From: DSCS01 sp035391585 | Lineage (GTDB): Bacteria > Macinerneyibacteriota > Macinerneyibacteria > Macinerneyibacteriales > DSCS01 | Assembly (NCBI GenBank): GCA_964574875.1 | Contig: CAZNOX010000002.1 | Coordinates: forward strand, 113,678 to 177,677 | Direction of reading: 5' to 3' | Length of the DNA: 64,000 nt | Part shown: piece by piece, positions 25,228 through 33,270 of the stretch | Numbering within the stretch: position 1 is the first letter of the stretch | How the letters are laid out: each line of letters starts with the position of its first letter | Notes under the pieces: model-generated | What the model was told of the DNA's origin: nothing | The model's input: the letters and a program-made list of their open reading frames with translations, nothing else | Database searches by the model: none | Position numbers and translations under genes: made by a program

Positions 25228-26144
25228 TCATCTTTTTCTTTGTGGACGGTCTGGGGATCGGGAAAAGGGATGAGGCCAATCCCCTCTACGTGGGCCGGTT
25301 TCCCTTTTTTGAGAAGATGTTTAGAAAATACACCTCTTATGTGGATGCGGTGATGAATGTGCCCGGGCTTCCCCAGAGTGCCACGGGACAGACGTCGATC
25401 TTTACAGGGTATAACGCAGCACGTCTCATCGGCCGCCATAAGGAGGGATTCCCCGGCGGGCGTCTCTCGGGGCTCATCAAAAAAGAGTCACTCTTTAAAA
25501 AACTCCAGGACCACGGCTACAGGCCGACCTTTTCCAACGCCTATATCATCGATGATATGGAAGCTCTCAGCCGCCAGAGATTCCTCTCTGTGACAAGCCT
25601 CATGGCCATGACCACGGAAAAGAGTGTCCGGGGCCTGAAGCAGCTCGCCAAAGGAGAGGCGGTCTTCCATGATATCACCAATATCTCCCTGGTGGACGGC
25701 TCCGTCCCCAGCCCCCAGCAGGAAGCTCTTCTGTTGCGGTTCGGAAATATCGTGGATCATGCTCTTCTGAAAGAAGTCCCCCTGGTGGATCCTGAAAAAG
25801 CAGCAAAAAACCTCTATAACATCGCCAGGAATTATCATGTCACCCTTTTTGAGTATTTTCTCACAGACCGGGCAGGACATGACGGGGACATGGACAAGGC
25901 CCTTGAGGTGCTGCAACGTCTTGAAGTCTTTACAGAGACTCTTCTGGGACTCATGAACATGAACCGCCAGACCTTTATCCTCACCTCGGATCACGGGAAT
26001 GTGGAAGACCTTTCGGTGCCCACCCACACCTACAATCCTGTTCCCTTTACCGTGGCGGGACGCGGGGAGCGCTACCTGAAAGGGATCTCTTCTCTTTATG
26101 AGATCACGCCCTCCATCATGGAAAATGTCCACTATCTCTTATAG
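25224..26144 (+). CDS. Alkaline-phosphatase-superfamily metalloenzyme
   Basis: A 306-residue member of the superfamily that includes phosphoglycerate mutase and phosphopentomutase. Metal ligands are visible in FFFVDGLGIGKRDEANPL at the N-terminus, the substrate region SATGQTSIFTGYNAA (Thr or Ser as the phosphate-accepting residue), DRAGHDGDMD and LTSDHGNVEDL near the C-terminus, and TYNPVPF. It lacks the long insert domain of iPGM. Similar short proteins are annotated simply as metalloenzyme or peptidase. A ribosome site lies within the end of the C39-like gene. The substrate is unknown. Confidence 0.78.
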   Translation: MIIFFFVDGLGIGKRDEANPLYVGRFPFFEKMFRKYTSYVDAVMNVPGLPQSATGQTSIFTGYNAARLIGRHKEGFPGGRLSGLIKKESLFKKLQDHGYRPTFSNAYIIDDMEALSRQRFLSVTSLMAMTTEKSVRGLKQLAKGEAVFHDITNISLVDGSVPSPQQEALLLRFGNIVDHALLKEVPLVDPEKAAKNLYNIARNYHVTLFEYFLTDRAGHDGDMDKALEVLQRLEVFTETLLGLMNMNRQTFILTSDHGNVEDLSVPTHTYNPVPFTVAGRGERYLKGISSLYEITPSIMENVHYLL

Positions 26145-26156
26145 AGGGTTTTTTTC

Positions 26157-26184
26157 TTGACTTTCTCTCCCGGCTTGATATGAT
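26157..26184 (+). promoter_or_regulatory. Promoter of infC-rpmI-rplT
   Basis: -35 box TTGACT (26157-26162), 16-base spacer, -10 box TATGAT (26179-26184). Transcription should begin near 26191, giving a leader of about 120 nt before infC. Confidence 0.8.
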
Positions 26185-26199
26185 GGGAGCACATAAAAG

Positions 26200-26293
26200 C
26201 GGGAACGCCTGTTCCTCACCGTATCGGCCCGGAAGGCGCCGACCGGTAAAGAAGAAGATTTCGGACAGGCGGGTTGTTTATACCCGCTTTTTT
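26200..26293 (+). promoter_or_regulatory. infC leader with attenuator-like structure
   Basis: The leader can form a small hairpin GGAAC/GTTCC (26202-26215), a second stem TCGGC/GCCGA extended by ACCG/CGGT (about 26218-26247), and a terminator GCGGGT/ACCCGC (26269-26287) followed by six T. CGCCTGT (26206-26212) is complementary to ACAGGCG (26265-26271), the 5' side of the terminator, so an alternative antiterminator pairing exists. This resembles ribosomal-protein L20 or IF-3 leader control in other bacteria; the controlling factor is inferred. Confidence 0.7.
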
Positions 26294-26311
26294 AATTTAA
26301 GGAGGTGTGTT

Positions 26312-26845
26312 ATCGCTAAGGTATCGGGCAGACGAAATGAAAAAGAGGATGCCGTACGGATCAATGGAGCAATCAGGGCGCGGGAAGTCCGTGTCGTAGG
26401 GCCGGAAGGAGAACAGATCGGGGTCATGGGATCCCGTGAAGCCTTGTCCCTGGCCGAGGAAAAGGGGCTTGACCTTGTGGAAGTGGCCCCCAATGCCAGG
26501 CCTCCGGTGGTCCGGATCATGGATTACGGCAAGTTCCGGTATGAGCAGACGAAAAAGCAAAAAAAGAACAAGAAAAATGTGATTCAGGTGAAGGAGATCC
26601 AGTTCCGTCCCAAAACGGATATTCATGACTATAACTTCAAAGTCCGCCATATCCGGGAGTTCCTGGAAAAAGGACACCGCGTGAAAGTCGGAGTCTATTT
26701 CCGGGGAAGGGAGATGGCCTATCTCGACAAGGGGCGGGAGATCCTGGCCCAGGTCATGCAGGAGCTGGAAGAAGTGGCCAAGATCGAGAAGGATATCGAC
26801 CAGGCCGGGCATCTCATGTTTTTAATCGTATCACCGAAGAAATAG
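26312..26845 (+). CDS. infC: Translation initiation factor IF-3, probably starting at AUC
   Basis: Binds the 30S subunit and polices start-codon choice. The N-domain starts VRINGAIRAREVRVVG, the linker is Lys-rich (KKQKKNKKN), and the C-domain includes IQFRPKTDIHDYNFKVRHI. There is no ATG, GTG or TTG at the right place. AAGGAGG is followed after 6 bases by ATC (26312-26314), in frame and giving 177 residues, the normal length. Non-AUG starts (AUU in E. coli) are the basis of IF-3 autoregulation, so AUC fits well. The longer upstream reading frame runs through the leader and is not coding. Confidence 0.9.
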   Translation: MAKVSGRRNEKEDAVRINGAIRAREVRVVGPEGEQIGVMGSREALSLAEEKGLDLVEVAPNARPPVVRIMDYGKFRYEQTKKQKKNKKNVIQVKEIQFRPKTDIHDYNFKVRHIREFLEKGHRVKVGVYFRGREMAYLDKGREILAQVMQELEEVAKIEKDIDQAGHLMFLIVSPKK

Positions 26846-26861
26846 AAAGGATGTGTCAGAA

Positions 26862-27062
26862 ATGCCTAAGATCAAAACACGAAGAGCCGCTGCAAAACGG
26901 TTCCGGGTGACAGGAAGCGGGAAAGTTGTCCGTCATAAGGCTTACAAAAGCCATATATTGACAAAGAAGAGCGCCAAAAGGAAGAAGAATCTTCGTCAAA
27001 GCACTCTGGTCGACAAGAGCGATTACAAGAGGGTCAAAGACATGATCCCTTACAAATTCTAA
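26862..27062 (+). CDS. rpmI: Ribosomal protein L35
   Basis: A 66-residue basic protein of the large subunit: MPKIKTRRAAAKRFRVTGSG, then HILTKKSAKRKKNLRQ. The length is normal for the family. The ATG at 26862 has GAAAGGA 10 bases upstream. The in-frame GTG at 26853 is too close to that site. It lies between infC and rplT in the standard order. Confidence 0.97.
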   Translation: MPKIKTRRAAAKRFRVTGSGKVVRHKAYKSHILTKKSAKRKKNLRQSTLVDKSDYKRVKDMIPYKF

Positions 27063-27077
27063 CAGGAGGAGACTAAG

Positions 27078-27434
27078 ATGAGAGCAACAAGCGGAGTCGC
27101 AAGACGGAAAAGAAAAAATCGGATCTTCCGTGCGGTGAAAGGGTACTGGGGCGCCAAAAGCAAACTTTACAGAATGGCTGTGAACGCTCACCGCCGTGCC
27201 ATGCAGTATGCCTATATCGGACGCAAACAGAAAAAAAGAGATTTCAGGAAGCTCTGGATCGCCAGGATCAACGCCGCCTGCCGCATGAACGACATGAAAT
27301 ACTCCGAGTTCATCCACGGGTTGAAGATCGCCAATGTGGAGTTGAACAGGAAGATGCTTGCGGAGATCGCCGCAACCGACGAGCAGGGGTTCAAAGCCCT
27401 CGTGGAAGTGGCAAAAACCGGTCTGAATGGATAA
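27078..27434 (+). CDS. rplT: Ribosomal protein L20
   Basis: A 118-residue large-subunit assembly protein that also represses its own operon in several bacteria. Recognisable by KGYWGAKSKLYRMA, YIGRKQKKRDFRKLWIARIN and NGLK-like segments. The first residues MRATSGVARRKRK differ slightly from the common MARVKRG start, but the remainder is normal. AGGAGG lies 8 bases before the ATG. It overlaps the smpB start by 8 bases. Confidence 0.97.
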   Translation: MRATSGVARRKRKNRIFRAVKGYWGAKSKLYRMAVNAHRRAMQYAYIGRKQKKRDFRKLWIARINAACRMNDMKYSEFIHGLKIANVELNRKMLAEIAATDEQGFKALVEVAKTGLNG

Positions 27435-27882
27435 GTTTATTGCCCGGAACAAAAAAGCCCGCCACGATTATCACATCCTGGAGACCATCGAGGCGGGCAT
27501 TGTTCTCACCGGGACGGAGGTCAAATCCTGCCGTGCCGGGAAACTGAGCATCAAAGAGAGTTATGCCCGTTTTATCAAGGGGGAGCTCTTTCTGGTCAAT
27601 GCGCATATCGCCCCTTACGAGACGGGTTCCCTTTTCAATCATGAGGAGACGCGGACGCGCAAACTTCTTCTCTCCAGGTCTGAGATCCGTAAACTCCTGG
27701 GAAAGGTGAATGAAGAAGGGCTCACCCTGATCCCTGTGGCGGCCTACTTCAATGAGCGGAATGTTTTGAAGATCGAGCTGGCCCTGGCCCGGGGGAAAAA
27801 GCTGTATGACAAAAGAGAGGATATCAAGAAGAGGGATATGCACCGGGAGGCCATGCGAGAGCTGAAAAGGACCCGGGGATGA
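27427..27882 (+). CDS. smpB: SsrA-binding protein SmpB
   Basis: A 151-residue partner of tmRNA in ribosome rescue. Conserved parts are ARHDYHILETIEAGIVLTG, VKSCRAGKLSIKESYA and LVNAHIAPYE, plus the basic C-terminal tail with KKLYDKREDIKKRDMHRE that reaches the decoding site. It starts inside the end of rplT and overlaps the amidase gene by 4 bases (ATGA). The ssrA gene itself was not found in this window. Confidence 0.97.
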   Translation: MDKFIARNKKARHDYHILETIEAGIVLTGTEVKSCRAGKLSIKESYARFIKGELFLVNAHIAPYETGSLFNHEETRTRKLLLSRSEIRKLLGKVNEEGLTLIPVAAYFNERNVLKIELALARGKKLYDKREDIKKRDMHREAMRELKRTRG

Positions 27883-29066
27883 AACGGATCCTCGTTCCCC
27901 TCTTTCTCTGCATTCTTCTCGCCGTCCAGGGGATCTCTGCCCTCTCAGTCCAGAGGTGGGCCTCAGCCGGCCGGGGGACACGTCTGCTGGTCAATTTTGA
28001 ATTTTCTCAGGATCCGGGGCTTCTCCGCCCCTATGTCACCGCCTCGGGAGTCGTTCTCCTTCTCAATGATTCTGTGGTGCCCTTCAGTGTCTCAAACGAG
28101 GTCACGGTCACCGGACGCGGAATGATCCTGGATATTGCTTCTCCGGTGCGGGTCTACGGATACCGGCTGACTCAGAAGGGACGGCTTCTCAATCTGGAAC
28201 TCTACACGACACCCTTCCTGGCTGAAGCCGAGTCGCTTCTTCCCTCATTCCGGAAGGAGGAGGGAAAGGCTGAGCCGGTGGCGAAGGCCGACCCTCCCAA
28301 AACACTCTTTATCCACAGGAGCGAGACTCCTCCCAAAGACCCTGCGGACCATCGGGAGAAAAAGGAGAAATGGGTCATCGTCATCGACCCCGGACACGGG
28401 GGACACTCTTCAGGTGCCGTGGGGCCCACGGGATACCGGGAGAAAGACCTGGTCCTTGCCGTCTCCAGGGAGGTGAAAAAGATCCTGGACAGGGAGAGCC
28501 GTATCTCCGTGGTCATGACCCGTGACTCCGATGTCTTTAAAGGCCTCGGGGAGAGGACCGCCCTGGCCAACAAGATCAAGGCCGATCTCTTTGTGAGCAT
28601 CCATGCCAATGCTGTCTGGGGGAAAGCAAGGCGTCAAGTCGCACGGGGAGTCGAGACCTATTTTCTCGGGGAGGCTCAGACAGACGAAGACCGGGCCCTG
28701 GCCATCAAGGAGAACGAAGATATCAAATATGAGTCGGAATACGCCGATGCGGCGATCCTGGAACTGATCCTTTCCGATCTGACCCAATCCCTTTATCAGA
28801 AGGAGAGCCATAACCTGGCCTCTCTCATCCAGAACAGACTCATCACCTCCACGGGCTGGACGGACCGTGGGGTCAAACAGAACAACTATTATGTCCTCCG
28901 TCTCTGTTATATGCCTGCTGTCCTTGTGGAGATCGGTTTTATCTCTCACCCGGAAGAAGAGCGTCTTCTCAAAGGGAAAGAGAGACAGCGGGCCATCGCC
29001 CTGGAGATCGCCGACGGAATCAAAGAGTATATCAGAAAGCATGATGCCCTCTATGCCGAAGAGTGA
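27879..29066 (+). CDS. N-acetylmuramoyl-L-alanine amidase (AmiC-like)
   Basis: Periplasmic zinc enzyme that cuts the peptide from murein glycan strands. The 395 residues have a signal peptide (RILVPLFLCILLAVQGISA), an AMIN-like beta domain to about residue 110, a variable linker, and the Amidase_3 domain from about 165. That domain shows VIVIDPGHGGHSSGAVG (first zinc His), REKDLVLAVSREV (zinc Glu), LFVSIHANA (second His) and ILVEIGF-like VLVEIGFISHPEEE (catalytic Glu). It may be activated by the EnvC-like protein at 46 kb. smpB overlaps its start. Confidence 0.93.
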   Translation: MKRILVPLFLCILLAVQGISALSVQRWASAGRGTRLLVNFEFSQDPGLLRPYVTASGVVLLLNDSVVPFSVSNEVTVTGRGMILDIASPVRVYGYRLTQKGRLLNLELYTTPFLAEAESLLPSFRKEEGKAEPVAKADPPKTLFIHRSETPPKDPADHREKKEKWVIVIDPGHGGHSSGAVGPTGYREKDLVLAVSREVKKILDRESRISVVMTRDSDVFKGLGERTALANKIKADLFVSIHANAVWGKARRQVARGVETYFLGEAQTDEDRALAIKENEDIKYESEYADAAILELILSDLTQSLYQKESHNLASLIQNRLITSTGWTDRGVKQNNYYVLRLCYMPAVLVEIGFISHPEEERLLKGKERQRAIALEIADGIKEYIRKHDALYAEE

Positions 29067-29067
29067 C

Positions 29068-30108
29068 ATGACCGTCCGGCGGTTGACTCCGGAAGAATAC
29101 AAAAGAGCAGGAGAGACGGTCCCCCACCACTTTCTCCAGTCCGCCGGATGGGGCCTCTTTAAGTCCCGGCACGGATGGCAGCCCCTGTTCCTGGGGTTGT
29201 TCAGAGAAACAGCCTGTGTGGGGCTGGGGCTTGCCCTGCTCCGCCGGCTCCCGCGGGGATACCTCTTCGCTTATATCCCCAAGGGGCCGTCCCTGGTGCC
29301 CGGGGAAAAGAATTTTACTCAAGCGTCAGGAGCGCTGGCAGAGGCTGTGCGGCAGGCTGCAGGGAAGAAAATCCTCTTTGTCCGGATGGAACCGCATCTT
29401 CTCCGCCGGGAGATCCCTGAAGAGGGTCTTCGACGTGAGGGCTGGACTCCCGCCCCATACGATATCCAGTACCGCTATACCCGGCGGATCCCCCTGCAGG
29501 ATGAAGAGAGCCTCTGGGACTCCTTTTCCTCAAAACAGCGCAACAAGATCAAAACGGCGGAACGCAAGGATGTGGGCATCAAGCGGGTCAGGGATAAAGA
29601 GGCGCTGAAAAAATGGTATGAGATCTATTGTGAGACAGCAAGGCGAAACAGGATCTTTATCCATCCCTATGACTATTATGAAGATTTTTTTGAAACGTTT
29701 TCGGATGCGGGGACCCTCTCTTTTTGGATCGCCGTTTACCAGGGCCGGATGATGGCCGGGGCCTTTATCATCCATTTCCCCGGGGAATCTCTCTATATGT
29801 ATTCCGGGTCTTCTGATTATGAAAGGCAGAGAAGGCCCAATGAAGCCATCCAGTGGGCGGCGCTCAGGGAGGCCATGGGCAAGGGAGCCCGGATCTATGA
29901 CCTGTGGGGAGTGGCTCCTCCGGGAGAGAAGGATCACCCCTGGCAGGGATTAAGCGAGTTCAAATCGGGGTTCGGAGGACGAGTGGAGGAGTTCGCCGGA
30001 TGCTGGGACCTTCCTTTGCGCAGGATCCTCTACCGTCTTTTTCTGTTTGCCGAAAAGATGCGGCGCCTTCTTCTTTCACTGAAAAGGAAGCGGGGAGGTG
30101 CAGCGTGA
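29068..30108 (+). CDS. FemAB-like peptidoglycan bridge aminoacyltransferase
   Basis: A 346-residue protein of the Fem family (tandem GNAT folds), which attach amino acids from tRNA to lipid II or its peptides. Signs are QSAGWGLFKSRHGWQPL near the start, ENPYR-like positions replaced by RRNRIFIHPYDYY, and IYDLWGVAPPGE near the C-terminus, a Fem hallmark. The ATG at 29068 lies one base after the amidase stop codon. A longer frame beginning inside the amidase gene is not supported. Location next to an amidase supports a cell-wall role. The amino acid used is unknown. Confidence 0.85.
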   Translation: MTVRRLTPEEYKRAGETVPHHFLQSAGWGLFKSRHGWQPLFLGLFRETACVGLGLALLRRLPRGYLFAYIPKGPSLVPGEKNFTQASGALAEAVRQAAGKKILFVRMEPHLLRREIPEEGLRREGWTPAPYDIQYRYTRRIPLQDEESLWDSFSSKQRNKIKTAERKDVGIKRVRDKEALKKWYEIYCETARRNRIFIHPYDYYEDFFETFSDAGTLSFWIAVYQGRMMAGAFIIHFPGESLYMYSGSSDYERQRRPNEAIQWAALREAMGKGARIYDLWGVAPPGEKDHPWQGLSEFKSGFGGRVEEFAGCWDLPLRRILYRLFLFAEKMRRLLLSLKRKRGGAA

Positions 30109-31013
30109 AGACTTATCTGGCCCCTATGGCCGGCTATACAGACCGGGCTTTCCGGGACCTCTGCCGGGATGAAGGGGCGGATGTGACCTTTACAGAGATG
30201 GTCAATGCCCGTCAGATCCTTGCCGTCCCCCATAAGGCACGGGCGCTTCTCCAGATCACCGGAGAGCCCGCACCTGTGGCGGTCCAGCTCTTCGGCCATG
30301 ACCCTGAGACTCTGCGCCGGGCCTCCGAGATCCTTCAGGAGTGGAATGTGGATCACATCGACCTGAACTGCGGCTGCCCTGCACGGAAAGTGGTGAAAAA
30401 CGGAGCAGGGTCGGCCCTGCTCAAAGACCTGCCCCGGCTTCGTGAGATCATCCGCCTTATGCGGGCATCCATCACAGAAGCCCTGTTCAGCATCAAGATC
30501 AGGGCCGGATGGGATCCGGAGTCTCTCGTCTTCAAAGAGGCGGGACGTCTGGCCCAGGAAGAGGGGGCCGATCTTCTCTTTTTTCATGCCCGGACCCGCA
30601 GCCAGGGCTTTTCAGGAGAAGCCTGTTGGCCCTGGATCAAAGAACTCAAGGAGAGCCTCTCCATCCCCGTGGTGGGTAATGGTGATATCAGAAGCTGGCA
30701 GGATGCCTGGGAGAAAAAAGAGTTCAGCGGCTGTGACGGAGTCATGATCGGACGGGGAGCCATCGGAAGGCCCCGGTTGTTTCAAGAGATCCGGAACCGC
30801 GAGACTCTTCTCCTGCCCAGGGATGCTGTCATGGAGCAGCTTTTTGTCCAGTATACCGCCAAAGCCCGGTGGATCGGGGAGCGTAAGGCCGTCCTCCAGA
30901 TGAGAAAGGTCGCCCCGTTCTCCGTGCGCGGATTCCCCGACGCCAAGGAGATCCGTATGGCTCTTAATAAAGCAGGGACTCTTCGGGAGGCCCGGGAAGT
31001 GCTGGGGGTATGA
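30105..31013 (+). CDS. dus: tRNA-dihydrouridine synthase
   Basis: FMN-dependent reductase of uridine in tRNA D loops. At 302 residues it is slightly short for DusB. It begins MKTYLAPMAGYTDRAFR, with FTEMVNARQ, VAVQLFGHDP, the catalytic Cys in LNCGCPARKVVKNGAGSALL, VKIRAGW-like IKIRAGWD, and GVMIGRGAIGRPRLFQEI near the end. The start codon is GTG, overlapping the FemAB stop in GTGA, with GGAGG 6 bases upstream. The subclass within the Dus family is uncertain. Confidence 0.92.
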   Translation: MKTYLAPMAGYTDRAFRDLCRDEGADVTFTEMVNARQILAVPHKARALLQITGEPAPVAVQLFGHDPETLRRASEILQEWNVDHIDLNCGCPARKVVKNGAGSALLKDLPRLREIIRLMRASITEALFSIKIRAGWDPESLVFKEAGRLAQEEGADLLFFHARTRSQGFSGEACWPWIKELKESLSIPVVGNGDIRSWQDAWEKKEFSGCDGVMIGRGAIGRPRLFQEIRNRETLLLPRDAVMEQLFVQYTAKARWIGERKAVLQMRKVAPFSVRGFPDAKEIRMALNKAGTLREAREVLGV

Positions 31014-31618
31014 GAAGAAAATCACTCACCACTCTTCTTTTTTTGCTGCTCCTTTCCGTTTCTCCTTCACGGGGAGTGGAGCATCATGTGGAAAAGGGGG
31101 AGTCTCTCTCCCAGATCGTCCTCAACTACACAGGGTCCCTGGATGCTCTGGACCGTGTGGCTGCCCTGAATCAGATCAAAAAACCCGACATGATCCGTCC
31201 GGGGCTTATCATCCGGATCCCCGATTCGCTTTTGAACCCTTCCGGAGAGTTTAAAGTCCCTGAGGGTTTCCCTGCCTCCTTCTATAAAGAGGCGGGATTC
31301 CGGGCGGCTCAGAATAAAAATTACATCAAAGCCGCCGGGTATTTTCAAAAAGGCTATGAAAAAGAACCCACGGATACGGCTCTCCTGAACACTCTGCTGG
31401 CTCTTTTTTACAGGGGCCGATACAGGGACCTCCTTTCTCTTCAGGAGCAGGAGAAGCGGGAAACAGGTGACATCCTGACTCTTGCAGCCCTCGGGGCTTT
31501 TGCCCTGGGAGAGGAGGAGAAGGGGAGAGCCTCTCTTCAACGTGCCCTGGAAAAGGACCCCTCGTCCAGGGCCGTTTCTGCGGCGCTCCGTTTTCTTGAA
31601 ACCAGGGAGGCGCCGTGA
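31010..31618 (+). CDS. Secreted LysM-TPR protein
   Basis: A 202-residue exported protein. A signal peptide (SLTTLLFLLLLSVSPSRG) is followed by a LysM murein-binding domain at about residues 24-70 (HVEKGESLSQIVLNYTGS to IRPGLIIRIPD) and by TPR-like helices to the end (AAGYFQKGYEKEPTD and ASLQRALEKDPSSRA). Such proteins sit on the cell wall and act as scaffolds. It overlaps dus and the ATPase gene by 4 bases on each side, so it belongs to the same polycistronic unit. Confidence 0.85.
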   Translation: MRRKSLTTLLFLLLLSVSPSRGVEHHVEKGESLSQIVLNYTGSLDALDRVAALNQIKKPDMIRPGLIIRIPDSLLNPSGEFKVPEGFPASFYKEAGFRAAQNKNYIKAAGYFQKGYEKEPTDTALLNTLLALFYRGRYRDLLSLQEQEKRETGDILTLAALGAFALGEEEKGRASLQRALEKDPSSRAVSAALRFLETREAP

Positions 31619-32412
31619 TCAGATTTGAGAACGCCGGGGTCTCTTTCGGCGATTTCAGAGCTCTCGACTCTCTCTCACTCACCATTGAACAGGGGGAGTT
31701 TGTAGCGCTCATCGGTCCCAACGGGTCCGGGAAGAGTACGTTTGTCCGTCTTATCAACGGCCTTCTCCTGCCCACAGAGGGGCGGGTCACCGTCGAGGGG
31801 CTGGACACCGCACGGGACGACCTCTTTGAGATCCGTAAAAAGGCAGCCGCGCTTTTCCAGAACCCCGATAATCAGATCGTGGCAGCCACAGTGGAAGATG
31901 AAGTCGCGTTCGGACCGGAGAATCTCATGCTTCCTGCCCGGGAGATCGAGAAGAGGATCGACGATGCCTTGAGTTTTGTGGATATGCTCCAGTACAGGCA
32001 GCACCTCACAGCCAACCTTTCGGGGGGGCAGAAACAACGGGTGGCTTTCGCTTCCATCATCGCCATGGAGGCGCCCGTCTATCTTTTCGACGAGCCCACA
32101 TCGCTCATTGATGTCCAGGGACGCAAAAAAGTTCTGGAGATCATCCGGAGGATCCATGAAAAAGGAAAGACGGTGGTTCTGGTCTCGCACTTTCTTGAAG
32201 AGGTCTTTCTGGCCAGGCGTATCATCGTCCTCCATGAGGGGAAGATCCTCTTTGACGGGACACCACGTGACCTTCTTTACCGCAAAGATGTGCTGGGAAT
32301 CCTCGAGTTCCCGCTTCCGGCCCATCTGGAGACGGCGCGGCGTCTTCATCTTGATCCGGAGATCCTGGATCTGAAGAACATCGCACAGGCCCTGCGCAGG
32401 AGACTGGGATGA
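31615..32412 (+). CDS. Energy-coupling-factor (ECF) transporter ATPase EcfA1-like
   Basis: A 265-residue ABC ATPase of the ECF vitamin/metal importers. The Walker A is GPNGSGKST, the Q-loop region is LFQNPDNQIVAATVEDEVAFGPENL (the NPDxQ phrase is an EcfA hallmark; the first 20 residues are LFQNPDNQIVAATVEDEVAF), the signature is LSGGQKQRVAFA and Walker B is VYLFDEPTS. The start codon is GTG with GGGAGG 4 bases upstream. The second ATPase follows with a 4-base overlap. No gene for the membrane partner EcfT or a substrate-binding S protein is present nearby. Confidence 0.9.
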   Translation: MIRFENAGVSFGDFRALDSLSLTIEQGEFVALIGPNGSGKSTFVRLINGLLLPTEGRVTVEGLDTARDDLFEIRKKAAALFQNPDNQIVAATVEDEVAFGPENLMLPAREIEKRIDDALSFVDMLQYRQHLTANLSGGQKQRVAFASIIAMEAPVYLFDEPTSLIDVQGRKKVLEIIRRIHEKGKTVVLVSHFLEEVFLARRIIVLHEGKILFDGTPRDLLYRKDVLGILEFPLPAHLETARRLHLDPEILDLKNIAQALRRRLG

Positions 32413-33254
32413 GACTGTCGACCAGAGACCTGAGCCATATCTATCTATATGACACCCCTCTGGAGACGCTGGCCCTGGACGGGGTGACTCTCACCCTGGA
32501 CAGCAGGGAAAATACCGCGATCCTGGGGCAGACAGGATCGGGGAAATCCACATTGATCCAGCATTTTAACGGGATCCTCCAGCCCACGTCCGGGGATGTC
32601 TTTATGGACGGAAAGAACATCAACAGGGAAAAAATCGATGGTCTGCGCCGGAAGGTGGGACTGGTCTTTCAATTTCCCGAGATCCAGCTGTTTGAGGAGA
32701 CCGTCTTTGAAGATATTGCTTTCGGCCCGAAAAACATGGGATGGAGCCGGGAGAAGACAGAAGCGGCCGTGATGCGGGCGGTGGACCTCTTTGCTCCGGA
32801 ACTCCGTTCCAAAATGGATGTCTCTCCCTTTGCACTCAGCGGGGGAGAAAAGAGGAAGGCGGCTCTCTGCGGCGTCCTGGCCATGGATCCTGTCTTTCTT
32901 TGCCTGGACGAGCCCACAGCCGGGCTGGACCCCAAAGCGAAAAGGGATCTTTTCTCAAGGCTTAAGGATATTCACTCAAAGGGGGTGGGCCTGGTCTTTA
33001 TCACCCATGATATCAATGATGCCATGGCTTTCGCCGATCGGATCATCATCATGGCCCACGGGAAAGTCGCCCTGGACAGGACCCGGCAGGAGATGATGAC
33101 GGAGATCTCTCTTCTGGGGGAACTCGGGTTTGCCCCGCCGGACATCTGGATCCTCTCCCATTATGTGGCCGACCTCCTGGGAGAAGGTCCCTTTTTCGAT
33201 GAAGAGTCTTTTCTGGAGGTTTTACAGCGCCGTCTCTCCTTGTCAGAGGAGTAA
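32409..33254 (+). CDS. Energy-coupling-factor (ECF) transporter ATPase EcfA2-like
   Basis: A 281-residue ABC ATPase pairing with the preceding gene product. It has Walker A (GQTGSGKST), the EcfA-type Q-loop (GLVFQFPEIQLFEETVFEDI), signature ALSGGEKRKAALCGVLA, Walker B (FLCLDEPTAGLDP) and the switch His in FITHDIND. LFxxTVxxDIAFGP is characteristic of EcfA2. The heterodimer would power an EcfT-S membrane complex encoded elsewhere. The gene ends 16 bases from the convergent MscS gene, with no visible terminator between. Confidence 0.9.
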   Translation: MRLSTRDLSHIYLYDTPLETLALDGVTLTLDSRENTAILGQTGSGKSTLIQHFNGILQPTSGDVFMDGKNINREKIDGLRRKVGLVFQFPEIQLFEETVFEDIAFGPKNMGWSREKTEAAVMRAVDLFAPELRSKMDVSPFALSGGEKRKAALCGVLAMDPVFLCLDEPTAGLDPKAKRDLFSRLKDIHSKGVGLVFITHDINDAMAFADRIIIMAHGKVALDRTRQEMMTEISLLGELGFAPPDIWILSHYVADLLGEGPFFDEESFLEVLQRRLSLSEE

Positions 33255-33270
33255 GAGTTTCAGAGAGGCT

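Noticed and set aside
26180..26311. N-terminal extension of infC starting at the ATG at 26180
   Set aside because: That ATG overlaps the -10 box and the extension would translate the hairpin leader; IF-3 length and the ribosome site support ATC at 26312.
28867..29067. Extended start of the FemAB-like gene inside the amidase gene
   Set aside because: The extension is the shifted reading of conserved amidase sequence; the family start fits ATG 29068.
29904..30104. Extended start of dus inside the FemAB-like gene
   Set aside because: Dus proteins begin near the GTG at 30105, which has a proper ribosome site.
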